Positions 1 through 13,200 of a DNA stretch of 64,000 nucleotides are shown here, piece after piece. Position 1 is the stretch's first letter, and each line of letters opens with the position of its first letter. The notes under the pieces are model-generated. The model made no database searches. It was given only the letters and a program-made list of their open reading frames with translations, and had not been told where the DNA came from. The translations under genes were made by a program, and so were the position numbers. The stretch spans positions 60,594,501 to 60,658,500 of the forward strand of contig NC_069374.1 of NCBI RefSeq assembly GCF_021730395.1, written 5' to 3'. The DNA is from Mercenaria mercenaria. Lineage: Eukaryota > Mollusca > Bivalvia > Venerida > Veneridae.

Positions 1-111
1 GCTTTGAAAGCGAATAGCATGGATCCTGACCAGACTGCGCGGATGCGCAGGCTAGTCTGGATCCTTGCTGGTCGCAAACCCACTATGTTGGTTTTCTCAT
101 GGCACAGCTCA
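1..111. mobile_element. Right half of a palindromic MITE (GAGCCGTGCC family)
   Basis: This is the 3' half of a palindromic element whose fuller copies lie at 29591-29825, 38134-38370 and 40747-40923. It ends with GGTTTTCTCATGGCACAGCTC and carries the inner motif GACTGCGCGGATGCGCAGGC. The left half lies outside the window. There is no coding capacity. Confidence 0.75.
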
Positions 112-3100
112 AATAATCACGTACTAGTCATTGCTATAAAGAGAAGAAAGATAAAACAGAAACTGAATAAAAATGTAATATTTAGGCCACAACAAACTGA
201 AATGTTGTCCGTCGGATTGCTTTTGGTGGCGAGCTAGAAATAAATTTAAATATTTCTCTTCGTTTTTTAAGAAAACAGGAGTAAGCGAAGTGCGAAGAAA
301 AAGATTTTTCTTACCTTGCTTTGCGCTGAAATAAAACCTTAAAATAGACAGTACAACAAACATTTCACACCAAAGATTTATACCACTTGACATTTGTGGT
401 ACGTATGGATAAAATGCAATTTTTCTGTTTTGATCTGTCATTCTGTGATTTAAAGTCATAATTTTTGTTTTCCTTGCAAGCTTTGAGTGATACTTTGCCT
501 TCACAGGTTGTAAAAATTACATAGGATTTCTAAGTGCGTGGCAAAAAAAAAAAAAAAAAATACTTTGGAAACTTTTACTAGTTTCTTTGATTTCACAACA
601 TCATTCTTAGTTCTTTCCCCCTTAAAAATTTAGCCCTTCTTAGATCAAATGCCTACGATAGAGTCTTTCAATGCTCTTCTTAATAAAGAACATGTCCTGC
701 AGCAGATGTCAATGAGGCTCGCAAGCATCTGTTCACGCACACTAGGTCTACAGTGTGCATTACTCCATCGATTGCTTCAACTCTTGAATATACTTTAAAA
801 GGTTGCTTATCAAGTTGGGCACACATGGTGTCAGATATTTATTCCTTTTGTCTAATTCACATTTGACTTGGGCGCTATGCGATAAGTTAGTTAATATAAT
901 TTCCCTTACGGTTTTTGAGGTATCATAGGTGGCTACGGGCTACGGCGTATCTGTTCACATTATATACAAGCATCGTGACATTTTTGTACAGACTATCGGA
1001 TGTTCGCTTGCCGTGAAGTCTCTGCAAGCTTCTCATGGAAATTGTACGACCAACTGAAAAATGTTTTGCTCATATCAAGACCACTACACGCCAATGGTAC
1101 GTCCGCTGTAGGGTTGTCGCGCAAATTTGATCAACATCTGTGCGATTTCAAGGGTACTGCACGGGTAGCGAGCGGCAACCTTACGGCAGGTATGCAAGGG
1201 CCTTGTGATAGATCCACAGGTCTAAATTCTTTGTAGGATATCTTTTTGGCACTATGTCTGCGGAAAATCATGCGTTAGCTGCACGATCAGCACGCAGTCG
1301 TCTAAAGATGACAGTGCAGGTATTGTGCAATGCCATCTGCGACATGTCTATGGGCTACGGGCTTACGACTTTCTTTCAAATTTGTATAACTTTTCGCTAA
1401 ACAAAATCATAGAGGCTATGGAGCCCATGAATCCGTAGGGAAATCGCACTGCCGCCTCCTGCCTCCACACGGAGGCCGCACGGATGCGGGTAGTCTACGT
1501 GTTCCATGGATGCATCGCAGGCCAAATGTGAAGCAGGCATTTCCTGAGATTTTTAGTCAAGAGGAATGAGGTATTTTGACAAATCAGAACCTTTCTGGTA
1601 TTCTTGCCTCAGTAGCTTCTCATATGCATGTGCAAACTATACAAAGGCTGTTGAGGAAGATGTAAAGCCAAGTGCTGAAATTCTCAACAAAAACCTTATT
1701 CAAATTTACTTATGTTGTCTACCATCTTGTGATAATGTGTACTGATACACGTACATTTGTCACTGTGTTAAGTTGTATATATCACAGAATAGTTACTATG
1801 TGTTTTCCAAGAAAGACCATAAAGGCAAATGCAATATTTTCAGACATATTTTTCCTTGTTACACAGGTTGTATTGCATAATCTATCTGACCAATGTATCA
1901 TGCAGATATTGTGACACTCGGTCCATAGTTATTAACGTTGTTTCATTCGATTCTACTAGCCCGTAATAGTGCATTTTAATTCCCTAACCGAAAAGGGTAT
2001 TTGTCATATTTGGTAACAAAGAGACCAAACATTTTTGCATAGAAAATAAGCTAAAGGACCTGCATATTCTCCATATTACTTCCCATCTCGTATAAACCAG
2101 TTTTCATGAAGAAAACTTTAAAAATTGTTCTTCTAAAGTTTTAGAAGAATTCACCATTTTGACTGATGGACGGACATACAGACGGACGAACGGATGTAAA
2201 AAATGACAAAATAAGATAACTATGATGTTCTCAACTTTTCTTTCTATCTATGTACAATTTGTCGAGGAACATCTCCCTTACTTTAAAAAAAATCGCAAGG
2301 TGACACATTTTTGTCGTATTATTGGACTACTTGTTGCAATAGCAATCATATTAGTTGTCATAACAACAAATTAAATGTTTTTGGCATTCTCCACAGTGCC
2401 ATCCATCTATGTACCATGTTTCATAAAAAATATATTGTACTTTTAAAGATATCGCAGTATACCATTTTCCATGACTTACGGACTGACAGGCATATGGGTG
2501 CAACGTATAAGTCCCCTCTGGCTAAACACTGCCTGACTGGTAGGGGAATAACAACGATCTTCTAATATGTTGTAGTGGATTAAATACAAGTTATATAATA
2601 CAAACTACATAAGTAAAATAAGATAAAAATATAAAATATGAGAACATGACAAAGATTTTGTTTTGATAACACGAAACAGAGGTTTAATGGCTACATTTTC
2701 CCCGTTACCATGGAAACAGAAAGAAATTAACTGCATTTGAATTGTTATTTTATGTTTTTATAAAAGAATAAGATTCATCCTATCATATACATTTATATTT
2801 CAGTGCATTTTGGGAATGAACGTAAATACGATGAGCTTTTATTTAAATTCCTAATAGTTAATATCAAGTTTTGGTGGCCATTTTTAAAATGGCCGCCTTA
2901 TCGGCCATCTTGAAAGATATCAGTTGGGTCCCATGAAACAAAATGTGTCTTTTGCTTTTATATAAAAGTGTGCCAAACTTGGTGCTTTTCCCATTTTCTG
3001 AAGTATTTTGGCATTTTTTGCTGCGAATCGATCGCACTATTTTATAAGTTTACACTGTGTCAATGGCTTTTTCTGTGATTTTACTAACTAACTTTGACTA

Positions 3101-3209
3101 CCAAATGTAAAACTGTAATATTTTTAGACCTTTTGCATACACGTTTTAATGATTAAACAATGATTCAGTGTTGTTATATTTTCTTGTCCTTTGAGATCAT
3201 GCAGTTCAT
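112..3209. other. Intergenic, no gene recognised
   Basis: No exon with a recognisable domain is seen. The open frames here (longest 126 codons, minus strand, 124-504) look like chance in AT-rich DNA. A patch at about 900-1600 is richer in GC and has CTACGGGCTACGG-type motifs but no recognisable product. About 2080-2205 resembles the tail of a dispersed element: TTCATGAAGAAAACTTTAAAAA followed by a run of GACGGACATACAGACGGACG-like pentamers. About 2868-2915 has a short palindromic GGTGGCCATTTTTAAAATGGCC core typical of dispersed repeats. Confidence 0.5.
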
Positions 3210-3214
3210 TCAAT

Positions 3215-3385
3215 TGATGTGTAATAGAGTTCCGTTTAAGCCGGTGCTAGGTGGCGTGAGAGGTGCTGCACATTTCATTACCTCTCAAGAACAGACTCAA
3301 TCAAGCCGAGTCTGCTATTATTCTTCTTGGTTGCGTTCTATATGCTTCCAAAGGATCTTTTTGCAAATTTTATTAATACCTTAGA
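3215..3385 (+). repeat. Dispersed repeat, copy 1 (second copy at 44222-44385)
   Basis: About 165 bp matches 44222-44385 at clearly more than 80% by eye. Shared landmarks are TTGATGTGTAATAGA, TAAGCCGGTGCTA, ATTTCATTACCTCTCA, CCGAGTCTGCTATTATTC and GCTTCCAAAGGATCTTTT. No terminal inverted repeats or coding capacity were recognised, so the family is unassigned. Confidence 0.7.
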
Positions 3386-3724
3386 CACCTAGTACAAAAA
3401 ATTGAAAATGATATCGTTGCAAGCCGGACTGTTTTTCCGGTAATTTTACCCATGCATGCCAGATGACTCTCGAGCTGCTAATGTCAACTACCGATTCATG
3501 CATTCATTTATTAAAAACAGATATTTTGTTTATGTATACTTCGATAAAAATCAAATACCTTGATAGTAATTTTGTTCGTTATAGTATATTTCTCGATTCA
3601 AAATAAGTCACTTTACATAAAAACATTAAGTTACTCTACAAATGACAAAACTAAACAGGAACTTTGATGGTGTGCGTCTTTGCAACATCACTTTGTCATT
3701 TCTGTTTAGGCGTAAAAAAAATTG

Positions 3725-4035
3725 TTTGTTTCCGGTATCCCGACCTACCCTAAATTTTTGGCCCGACCCTAAATGTTTTTATGGCCTTGGAAAACATTTT
3801 TTTCAACTTTTTGACCAAAAAATGCAATACTGCACTTTTTATGCTTTAAACATGGTCAGTGATGTTATAAATCAACTAACTGATGCTCTAGAGGCATAAC
3901 CCCCCTATTTGTATTCATTTTTTGACACAAAAATAATTTCTGAAAAGTTTCCCTTAATAAAAAAAAATCCAAAAAAAAAAAAAGTTTTTCCGACCTACCT
4001 ACCCTAATTTTTTTGAGCATGTTACCGGAAACAAA
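3725..4035. mobile_element. MITE with 13-bp terminal inverted repeats
   Basis: The left end TTTGTTTCCGGTA (3725-3737) is the exact reverse complement of the right end TACCGGAAACAAA (4023-4035). The interior is A/T-rich with repeated CCGACCTACCCTAA blocks near both ends. At 311 bp with no open frame of interest, it fits a non-autonomous DNA transposon. The superfamily was not determined. Confidence 0.6.
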
Positions 4036-4628
4036 GATTTTTTTTTTAAGGCCTTACCATAATGTTTACGGACGTTAATTTCCCCTGCTTTTTGTAAATA
4101 CACTACTATAAGAAAGAGTGTCGCAAAGGAAGTATTCCGTTTAGTTTTGTTTATTCTATAATTCGTATAATACGGTATGCAAGAAAAATAATATGTCTGT
4201 TTATTCAAGGTTCTGTTGATTCATTTTGTTCGTTTGGTAGAGTATCTTATTTTTGTCAATTGCTTAATAGATGATAAAGTTATTGTTATTATTTAGAATA
4301 CCATTTTTTATATAAAAAAAAGATAATTACCCCGTGAAATAAAAGTATTTAACAACACTTAAAAGTCGCAGACAGACAGCTACACAAGCAACAAAAGGGT
4401 TTTCAAATGTATGAATGTTTAGTAGATGAGGAGACAGGAGTATTTTGTATATTGCTGTTAAAAAGGAAACAAACATTGCTTAAACTTTTATAATACATGT
4501 TTCCCGTTTGTTGTAACCTCCGTAATCGACGTGCTTCAGCGTTACCATATTCAAGTTATCACAAGCTATATATTACACTAAACTGAACATACACTGAAGA
4601 TGCTTAGTGCCGTGAGGTTACAGTCGTT

Positions 4629-4910
4629 TTGTTTGTTTTGGGTTTAACGCCGTTTTTCAACAGTATTTCAGTCATGTAACGGCGGGCAGTTAACCTAACA
4701 AGTATTCCTGGATTCTGTACCAGTACAAACCTGTTCTCCGCAAGTAACTGCCAACTTCCCCATATGAATCAGAGGTGGAGGACTAATGATTTCAGACACA
4801 ATGTCGTTTTATCAAATAGTCACGGAGAACATACGCCCCGCCCGAGGATCGAACTCGCGACCCCGAGATCCGTAGACCAACGCTCTTACCTACTGAGCTA
4901 AGCGGGCGGA
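4629..4910 (-). mobile_element. tRNA-derived SINE, type 1, minus strand
   Basis: Read on the minus strand, the element starts with a tRNA-like head containing an A box (TAGCTCAGTAGG) and a B box (GAGTTCGATCC). A conserved body follows (GACATTGTGTCTGAAA, GGTACAGAATCCAGGAA) and a tail with TTGAAAAACGGCGTTAAACCC. Two further copies sit inside gene 2 introns at 32641-32912 and 38594-38870. The structure is that of a pol III SINE of the kind described in bivalves; I cannot confirm a family name here. Confidence 0.8.
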
Positions 4911-5458
4911 ACGAGGTTACAGACGTAAAAGATCTAAACTGGCCAAACGATAGCAATGATAGTACATATAACGCAAGCAATTTTCTTTGCTGTCAAGACA
5001 AATTATTCAGAAATGAACAAACCTTTGTCAGTCACTATACAGACAATTGTTCCACTGTTTTCAAACTATAACTCAATCCAATAACAAGTAGAATTGAAAT
5101 GATAAGAATATCAGCGACACGGTTCGTCTGAAACAAGAAGTAGTGTTTCCCAGTGATAACTCTCCATTAAAACTTGCATCGTCTCAACTCCTCCAACCCC
5201 TGTAATATTTTACAAAGTCAAAGTTTGCAGTCTAAGCTATGTAGACCACCGCTACCACATCCAATCCAGGAATCTAAATTACTTAATTCAAAATTTAAGA
5301 ACGCATTACTTCCTTAGAATACAGCCGGCCGTTGACATCCCCTACCTGTTCTAGTCTATTTGCAAAGAGATAGACTACTGTAACCCTTAAGTCAGCTATC
5401 TATGTTCTAATTTAACTGTACTATATTTATAGGTTATTAGCTTTGTATCGGGAAATAT

Positions 5459-5530
5459 GAACGAGTTCTTCAGCGGAAAAAAATTGCGCGACTTTAGGAG
5501 CGCAATGTTCCTCCGCCTAAGAACGAGTAG
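5459..5530. repeat. Short foldback repeat, related to 28018-28104
   Basis: A hairpin forms between the left arm (AACGAGTTCTTCAGCGGAAA...TTGCGC) and the right arm (GCGCAATGTTCCTCCGCC...AAGAACGAG). A second copy at 28018-28104 shares GGGAAATATGAACGAGTTCT and the ACTTTAGGAG-like centre. No gene is seen from 5530 to 6280 either. Confidence 0.5.
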
Positions 5531-6282
5531 AGGTAAACTAGGTAACACCTATATTAACCGACATAGGTTAATTACCAATCTGACTAAAGTACATCTCCAA
5601 TCTAATAATTTCTCCATGCATTCCGAACAGTCTGATTCCATTTCGCGGAGATTTGCCAGAAACTAATAAAAATACAACCTAGACAGAGTATCACTGTGAT
5701 ACAGATGCACTCGGAACTGAAAATCGACCTTTGTTAAACGTAGGTATACACAATGCATACTACAAATATTTCCACGACATTCCAGGTCTAAAAGCGAAAC
5801 CAACAGCCAAAGTCGACCTTTTTGCAGCAAATTTTCCCCCATCGAAAACAGCATCCTGTATTTTGACTCCTTTTCGTGACGGACAACGTCTACGTTCCCG
5901 CAAGGGGTTTGACGTCTACGGAAGATAGATAGATAGACAACATTCAAAATATCCCTCTGCGGTAAAGTTATTATACATGACCATACCGGGTCACTCTTGA
6001 GAGCCAGAGCGCAAGTGTAGACGTACGGACAGGCTTGAAACTTGCTAGGATTATCATCAGATAATTGAGCTTTTTGGAATCTGAGGTACAGATGTTCAAA
6101 GAGTATCGTAAACAATTTGAATTTTGCCGTTGAATATGTTTTTTTGCGTCACTTAAAATGAACGTCTTTAATTTTTCTTCATTTCAGAAAGAAAGCGATC
6201 AGTTAATAATGTCACATCACTCGGCGTGTCGTGGAAGACATCTGTTGGAAACGATACCAAGCAGCTACAACACACATACAGG

Positions 6283-6517
6283 GGGCTCCGTGGTCGAGTG
6301 GTTAAGGTCGCTGACTTCAAATCACTTGCCCCTCATCGATGTGGGTTCGAGCCTCACTCGGGCCGTTGAATTCTTCATGTGAGGAAGCCATCCAGCTGGC
6401 TTACGGAAGGTCAGTGGTTCTACCCAGGTGCCCGCTCGTGATGAAATATATGAAATAATGCACAGAGGGGCACCTTCATTAAAGCTGGAAAGTCGCCATA
6501 TGACCTATCATGTGTCG
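6283..6517 (+). mobile_element. tRNA-derived SINE, type 2 (CCGTGGTCGAGTGG head)
   Basis: The head resembles a class II (Ser/Leu-like) tRNA gene: CCGTGGTCGAGTGGTTAAGG as A box region and GTGGGTTCGAGCC as B box. It is followed by a body with TGAGGAAGCCATCCAGCTGG, GGTTCTACCCAGGTGCCCGC and GGAAAGTCGCCAT. Related copies: 29303-29478 (5' truncated), 41095-41322, 43554-43805, 49579-49697 (minus), and the copy that seeded the minisatellite at 33352-34680. Confidence 0.8.
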
Positions 6518-6806
6518 AACTTTTTCGAACATGCATTGCATACAGTTAGATTGTATAACATTTCATTTGCACATCTGGCACTTAATAATTTGTACTTTAA
6601 AACTTATAGATCTAAATCTATTTTTCATTTATCTTTTATCTCTGTAAGGCATACCTTACATACTTTACATGGCTGTTTAGAATATCATATCAAGTCCTGA
6701 TTCAGAAATATTTGAATGTAGGTGGTTGGGATTGGGGGATGGTGACACCAGTTTAGAACGCAGTCTTACGGCGTCAAGTTGGGCTAAGTATTGGAGGGTG
6801 TAATAC

Positions 6807-6829
6807 GGGGGGGGGGGGGGGGGGGGGGG
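6807..6829 (+). repeat. Poly(G) tract, 23 G
   Basis: An uninterrupted run of 23 G, preceded by GGAGGGTGTAATAC and followed by TCAACGGG. Such runs are rare and unstable; the exact length could also be an assembly artefact. Confidence 0.9.
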
Positions 6830-6905
6830 TCAACGGGTCTCCTCATAGGAATTTTTTGAAATAAAGCTATGAAATGGTGGTAGGTCACGTATATATTATA
6901 TAAAT

Positions 6906-7684
6906 CCCGCACGATAACTTAAACAATAACATGTTTATTATATATTTTTTATGATTTTTCTTCATTAAAACGTTTCAATATATAGAATATATTTTGTATA
7001 ACATTACAGCATGCACTTAACTTCTATCACTGACAATCTTTTTAAGTTTAACGATGCATGAGAACCATAACAATCAAATAATGATATAATCATATTGTAG
7101 GCATAGGAAATAGAGATCAATATAATTGCACCTTTACTAATCCTACCAGGTGTTCTGTATTACAAAAGTGGATCTATTGTGACATTTTGATACAAGAAAA
7201 ACTGTATTATCTGCACTATTATTTACCTACTGGTACTTCGTTTTATTATTGGCTTGTTAAAAGTTAATTTTTTACCATATGTAAGTTGACAGAATCATAG
7301 GAACCATGTCTTGAGGGGTAAATCAAACACAAATGAATAAATCCTTAATGATTTTGTTGTGCAAAAAAGTATGATATTGTGTCTTAAACAGTTTTCATTT
7401 TCCACTCAATTGTGTAATTGCAAGGGAAGTAAACTAATAGATCTCTACTTATAAGTACTAGCCCAAGGCAAGAGTTGTCATTCTTTGTGGATCACAACTT
7501 TAAATTAAAAATTAAAACTTCTGTTATTGATATTAACAAAACTATCATAAACTTCACATTTGTGAAATCATTTTTGGTTATTTCAAGGACTTGGAAATTA
7601 ATTTCTAGACTTTATTTAATGAAATTCTATCATTGAAAATTTTAGGGCCTATCTCTACATATTGTCGTTTAATTGTCGTGCGGG
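6906..7684. mobile_element. Possible non-autonomous DNA element with imperfect TIRs
   Basis: The left arm CCCGCACGATAACTTAAAC (6906-6924) matches the reverse complement of the right arm at 7661-7684 (GTTTAATTGTCGTGCGGG) with a few mismatches. The 780-bp interior is AT-rich without coding potential. The pairing could be fortuitous; no target duplication was established. Confidence 0.35.
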
Positions 7685-10010
7685 AGTAGTACTATATATA
7701 CTCGTTTCGTTAAGTATAGTTCGATTCAAAATCACCCTACCGCAAATGACCATTGACTTAATAATACAGGCAACGATGTGTAACGATAAAACTCTTATTC
7801 CCTCAAAACATATTCACTAGATTATTTGGTTCTTTCTCTAAAATCGTATTTTTACAGTAAATGTACCCTTAAAACCTTTGTAGGAACGGTCCTTTTGAAT
7901 GCGACTGTATATACCATTTTGTTGAAAACCTGATTATCGCCCTTGGAATACAGTTAATGAAAACGAAAGTAGGGAAAATATTTTTTCCTCTCAAAGAGTT
8001 TCCCGTTAAAATATATAAAGGTAAGTTTCTTGCTTCTTGTTTCGTGTTTAAATCATGTAATAGCTCGTATACATAAAAAATGAGACGCGGTTAGTCAGTT
8101 AGTCAGATGATACGATAAACATGTAGATTTTGTATACTGTACGTAGTGTTTATTCAGAACCGAAAGTAGGACATGTACGGACACTGGTATAGATCTGTGT
8201 ATTAGGTTAAGTATCCGTGTTTGTTTTCGTGGATGACCTGCATAACGTAAACGGTCATCAAAAAGTTCAATAACTTTTCAGTTATGTGAGTTAAAGCTAC
8301 TCTCCAACAGTTTTGGTGAAATCTCAAATTTAACATGTTCATTTTCACCAAGTCTGACATAAAATGTATGACAATGATTGAATGAAAAATGATAAAGTTG
8401 GTGAAAGAAGAATGTAAATTTTCTGGATTATTTCAAAATCATTGCAATGGTTTACTACCGTCTGCATAATTTTTTTTTATTATTATATATTTAAATAAGA
8501 AAAGATCTATCATGAAAAAATCAAGTAGATCTATGTACCACCAGGCACTTGCAATCAGAATTTTCACTTTTTTATGGATTTTTTAAGAGAAATTTATCAT
8601 TTTTCACCTGAAATGTGTGGGTTAGACCCTTTTATGACTAATGTTTATTTATGACGTAGTGACTTAAGTGGTTACAGAAATTAGCATGTCTTTGCCTTAT
8701 AAATTCAAGACAGAACCACTTCCAGTACGGTAACCGTTATGTATAACGTTACCTAAAAACGGACTGCTCTGTAATCAAAAGTACAAAAACATGGCTTATC
8801 ACAAAACTGAACTTTTTTTTTCGGGTAAGGCGTTGTTCTTAAACCATGTTTAAACCATGTAATCAATATTACAATGTAGTAGGTATTATATTTATCCTCA
8901 AATATTTTCTGATACATGGACTTAATAAATGTTGCATGGAATTTTAAAAGAAACTTTATTTTACTTCTCATTAAACATCTTTTAGTCCGTGATTTAGTAC
9001 CGTTTCGTTGTGCCACATTTCTGTCTACCTGGAACTTGCAGCAGAAAGTCACTCGTTTTCTGATAGATATTTCATGAACGGGGAGGGCTAGAGAATTGGG
9101 GTCGGTCTCATTTTGTAGCTAAATGTACATGTGAAATAGTGATAGGTAGTTTGTTCAAATGTCTAGAAAATTAATTTCACAACGGCCCGGGAAGTGAACC
9201 CATTGCTCGCAGGCTCGATTCTCGAGATTCTGGCCTTCAATAGACATATGTATCATTTGTAGGGGGTCATATTTCATTACATATTTTTCATTTTGAACTC
9301 ATTTAGGATGAAAAACAAGGCCATATTCTTTGTCCCAGGTCCGATACTGGTGCCTGTGGCTCCTACTTGTATTTACATCGTATCAGATATACTGTCGTCA
9401 CTATAAAAAAACCATTGACGTATTGTACTTTTTTATTGTTGTAAGATTAAATGTGCCTTTAAATGATATACATGTGTATGTCCGTATTATCAATTTTTTC
9501 AGATAAGGAAATGTTGACCTGTATAAATTCCGCTTGAGTCCGCTTTAAAAAGGAATTATACGCATTTATCAAGCAAAAAATCAAGCTGAAATAAATGTGT
9601 GTGTAAAAAAGGTGGAGGAAATTATATATTTTTTTTAACCCAATATGCCAAACTCTTCCTGTTACCAGTACGAAATAATAACTTTCCAATATGACTTTTC
9701 TTAAAAGTCAAACTGCACGCAGGGGTTGCGTCCTTTCAACTTCAGAAATCTCTGCCTATAGGTAAGGGAGATCATTGCGTAAAAATTTGAAGAAAAGAAC
9801 TATTATTTTATTAGTCTGATTTCTTTATTTCTAAAACTTCAGCTTCAAATACTTATGCGGCATTGTCGTTAATTTAACACATAAAAACACAGCAACTGAA
9901 AATTTCTTTTATAAAACATTCACCAAAAGCACACTATATGCAGTAAGATGCGCAAAATGTCATTAAAAAAAGAAAAAAAAAACGTGTAACATTCTGCTTA
10001 TGTATATTGC
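7685..10010. other. Intergenic region upstream of gene 1, no gene recognised
   Basis: No domain-bearing exon is seen. A short reverse-orientation fragment of the type 2 SINE head (GGCCCGGGAAGTGAACCC, about 9184-9222) is present. Several T-rich and A-rich stretches occur. Open frames up to 99 codons show no recognisable motif. Confidence 0.5.
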
Positions 10011-10078
10011 GGTGGTGGTGGGGATGGGGTGGGCGTTGGGGAAAAGGATGTATGTGTGGGGATTGTGGGGGAGGGCAC
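10011..10078 (+). promoter_or_regulatory. G-rich tract with quadruplex potential upstream of gene 1
   Basis: Several runs of three to four or more G in about 65 bp (GGTGGGGATGGGG, GTGGGCGTTGGGG, GTGGGGGAGGG) lie about 125 bp upstream of the first recognised gene 1 exon. Composition would allow a G-quadruplex. A regulatory role is inference only; it may lie in a 5' intron. Confidence 0.3.
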
Positions 10079-10203
10079 CCAACTGCCTGACACAAAAGAA
10101 GTTTTGCTTATAGAAAAGGAACATAACTTGCTTCTCTTGGTTGAAATGCAACTCTCACTGCTAATTTATATGACCTCGAAGTTTTAAAAATTGATATTTT
10201 CAG

Positions 10204-13200
10204 TCTAAAGGACGCTCAATTTACAATGAAACCTGGTATTCGAGTCATCCGAGGCCCAGACTGGCGCCTAGGCGACCAAGACGGTGGCCCTGGCTACCTA
10301 GGAACCGTTGTAAACATTTTCCCAAATAACAGCGTGCTTGTGAAATGGGATATAGGAACAGAGACGGTCTGCAGGGCGGGACAGGACAGAGCCTTCGATC
10401 TACGGCTTTATGATAATGCTCAAATAGGTAATTATTATGTTCTATTCCAAACTGTCTTTCGCTTTAATGTATTATTCCTTTTCAGGCGTCATAAATGACC
10501 AATTTGCTCATAGCTGTACGTAAAATTGAAAACAGATTCTCTAAAAACAGATATTTCTGCCATCTGTTACAATTAATCTAAAGGATATTTGAAAGTATCA
10601 AATGTTCAAACCTGCATAAATATGGACATAGAAAGATACTATAGTTTGGCCCGGACCAGACATGACTAATATACATTTAAAGTAAGTCTGTTATGTCGTT
10701 TGCAGACTGAATTCCTACTTATGTTCTTCTTCCTAAAATGTTGTTTGCAGTTATCTTGTTGAATTACTCTTCTATTTGATGTTGCATCATCAACATATTT
10801 TACGTATAGGATGTCTTTGCTCATGTACGTTTTCGCTAAGAATATATCAGAAAATTCTTGTTTGGTTTATACCATATATAAACTACGTCCGTTAATACGT
10901 AGTGACGGTACACTGATTAGTTTTCCGTATTAAGTTAGCAGCCACTGCGGGAGGGACGGTCGATAATTCTTGGATTATAATGTTTGTGTTCTATTTAGTA
11001 TAGTCGTTTTCGCAAATCAAATACGGACGATACATTTAACTTTGTTTGATACTGCAACAGATTCAGTGTTTGTGTGTGTGCGTGTGTGTGTGTGTGTGTG
11101 TGTGCTGAAGGCGTTATGTTTAGCTTTCTTCCCAGTTTTCCATGATGAAATTAGTATTGGGGTCAGTCAGACTTGCACGTGTATACGATTTTAAAACACT
11201 CTTAGGGCTCATCACATTGTGTTTAAGGAAACTTAGATTATCCGTATTTAGGTCCAGTGTATACAAATTATCTTTACTTAATGTTAACATATGTATAAGT
11301 CCATAGTCGAGGTGATGGGTGTCCGTGGCGGTCATATTATCGGCTCATTGCATCGAAATTATCCATATTCTAGTTTGATGCCTTGTTAACCATATTTTAA
11401 ATTAAGTGACTCCGGAGAGCTATAGTTTACTCCTGGTTAACTGCACACTATGTACAATGAGACTAGGTAAACCTTATCGTGCCTTGATAACCATTTGTCT
11501 GGTTAGTTTGGCCATATTAGCTATACTTATGTAGGTTCAGTGTGCCCAAACTAAACAGTGTAATGCATTGAATGAACCCAGCTTGACAAGGTTCATTGAG
11601 TATCCACATTTTCGGTAGACAGTGAGCCCTGTTTTAACATAATCAGTTTACCTAAGTAATAATATTCTAGGTTAAATGGACTCATATTCGCATTATCCTA
11701 GCGAAAGTATGTGCTGGTAATTATAAGCAACAATATTTGGACTGTGAGCTTAAGTTAGCCATGTTATAATTAATACGTTATATTCTAAGCAAAGTATGTA
11801 CATGCTAACCAAACTATATTTAAAGGGCAAAGGAAGTAAGGTTCAATCACATAGATGGCACTGAGTACAGTTTAATCATATTCTACATTAAGTCTTAGTC
11901 CGTTTTGACCATATTCTGTGATGATTGATTTCATATTAACCACATTTTAGATCAAGTTAGTAAATGTTCACAATATTATAGATCAAGTGTGTCCATTTTA
12001 CCCATAATCAAACTTAAGTATCTCCAGATTGACACTATTCTAGATCAAATGAGTCCATTTTACCCATAATCGATCTTAAGTATCTCCAGATTGACACTAT
12101 TCTAGATCAAGTGAGCCCATTTTTCCCATAATCAAACTTAAGTATCTGCAGATTGACACTATTCTAGATCAAGTGAGTCCATTTTACCTATAATCAAACT
12201 TAAGTATCTCCAGATTGACACGTTTCTAGATCAAATGAGTCCAATTTATCCATAATCAAACTTAAGTATCTGCAGATTGACACTATTCTAGATCAAGTTA
12301 GTCCATTTTACCCGTAATCAAACTTAAGTATCTGCAGATTGACACTATTCTAGATCAAATGAGTCCATTTCACCCATAATCAAACTTAAGTATCTGCACC
12401 ATAATCAAACTTAAGTATCTGCAGATTGACACTATTCTAGATCAAGTGTGTCCATTTCACCCATAATCAAACTTAAGTATCTGCACCATAATCAAACTTA
12501 AGTATCTGCAGATTGACACTATTCTAGATCAAGTGAGTCCATTTTACCCATAATCAAACTTAAGTATCTGCACAATAATCAAACTTAAATATCTCCAGAT
12601 TGACACTATTCTAGATCAAATGAGTCCATTTCACCCATAATCAAACTTAAGTATCTACACCATAATCAAACTTAAGTATCTGCAGATTGACACTATTCTA
12701 GATCAAATTAGTCCATTTTACCCATAATCAGTCTTAAGTATCTCCAGATTGACACTATTCTAGATCAAGTGAACCCATTTTTCCCATAATCAAACTTAAG
12801 TATCTGCAGATTGACACTATTCTAGATCAAGTTAGTCCATTTTACCCGTAATCAAACTTAAGTATCTGCAGATTGACACTATTCTAGATCAAATGAGTCC
12901 ATTTCACCCATAATCAAACCTAAGTATCTGCACCATAATCAAACTTAAGTATCTCCAGATTGATACTATTCTAGATCAAGTGTGTCCATTTCACCCATAA
13001 TCAAACTTAAGTATCTGCACCATAATCAAACTTAAGTATCTGCAGATTGACACTATTCTAGATCAAGTGAGTCCATTTTACCCATAATCAAACTTAAGTA
13101 TCTGCACCATAATCAAACTTAAATATCTCCAGATTGACACTATTCTAGATCAAATGAGTCCATTTCACCCATAATCAAACTTAAGTATCTGCACCATAAT

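Noticed and set aside
124-504. 126-codon minus-strand frame
   Set aside because: Low-complexity, basic and aromatic composition in repeat-flanked AT-rich DNA; no domain.
5663-6115. 150-codon minus-strand frame
   Set aside because: No recognisable motif, no splice or homology support, and expected by chance at this composition.
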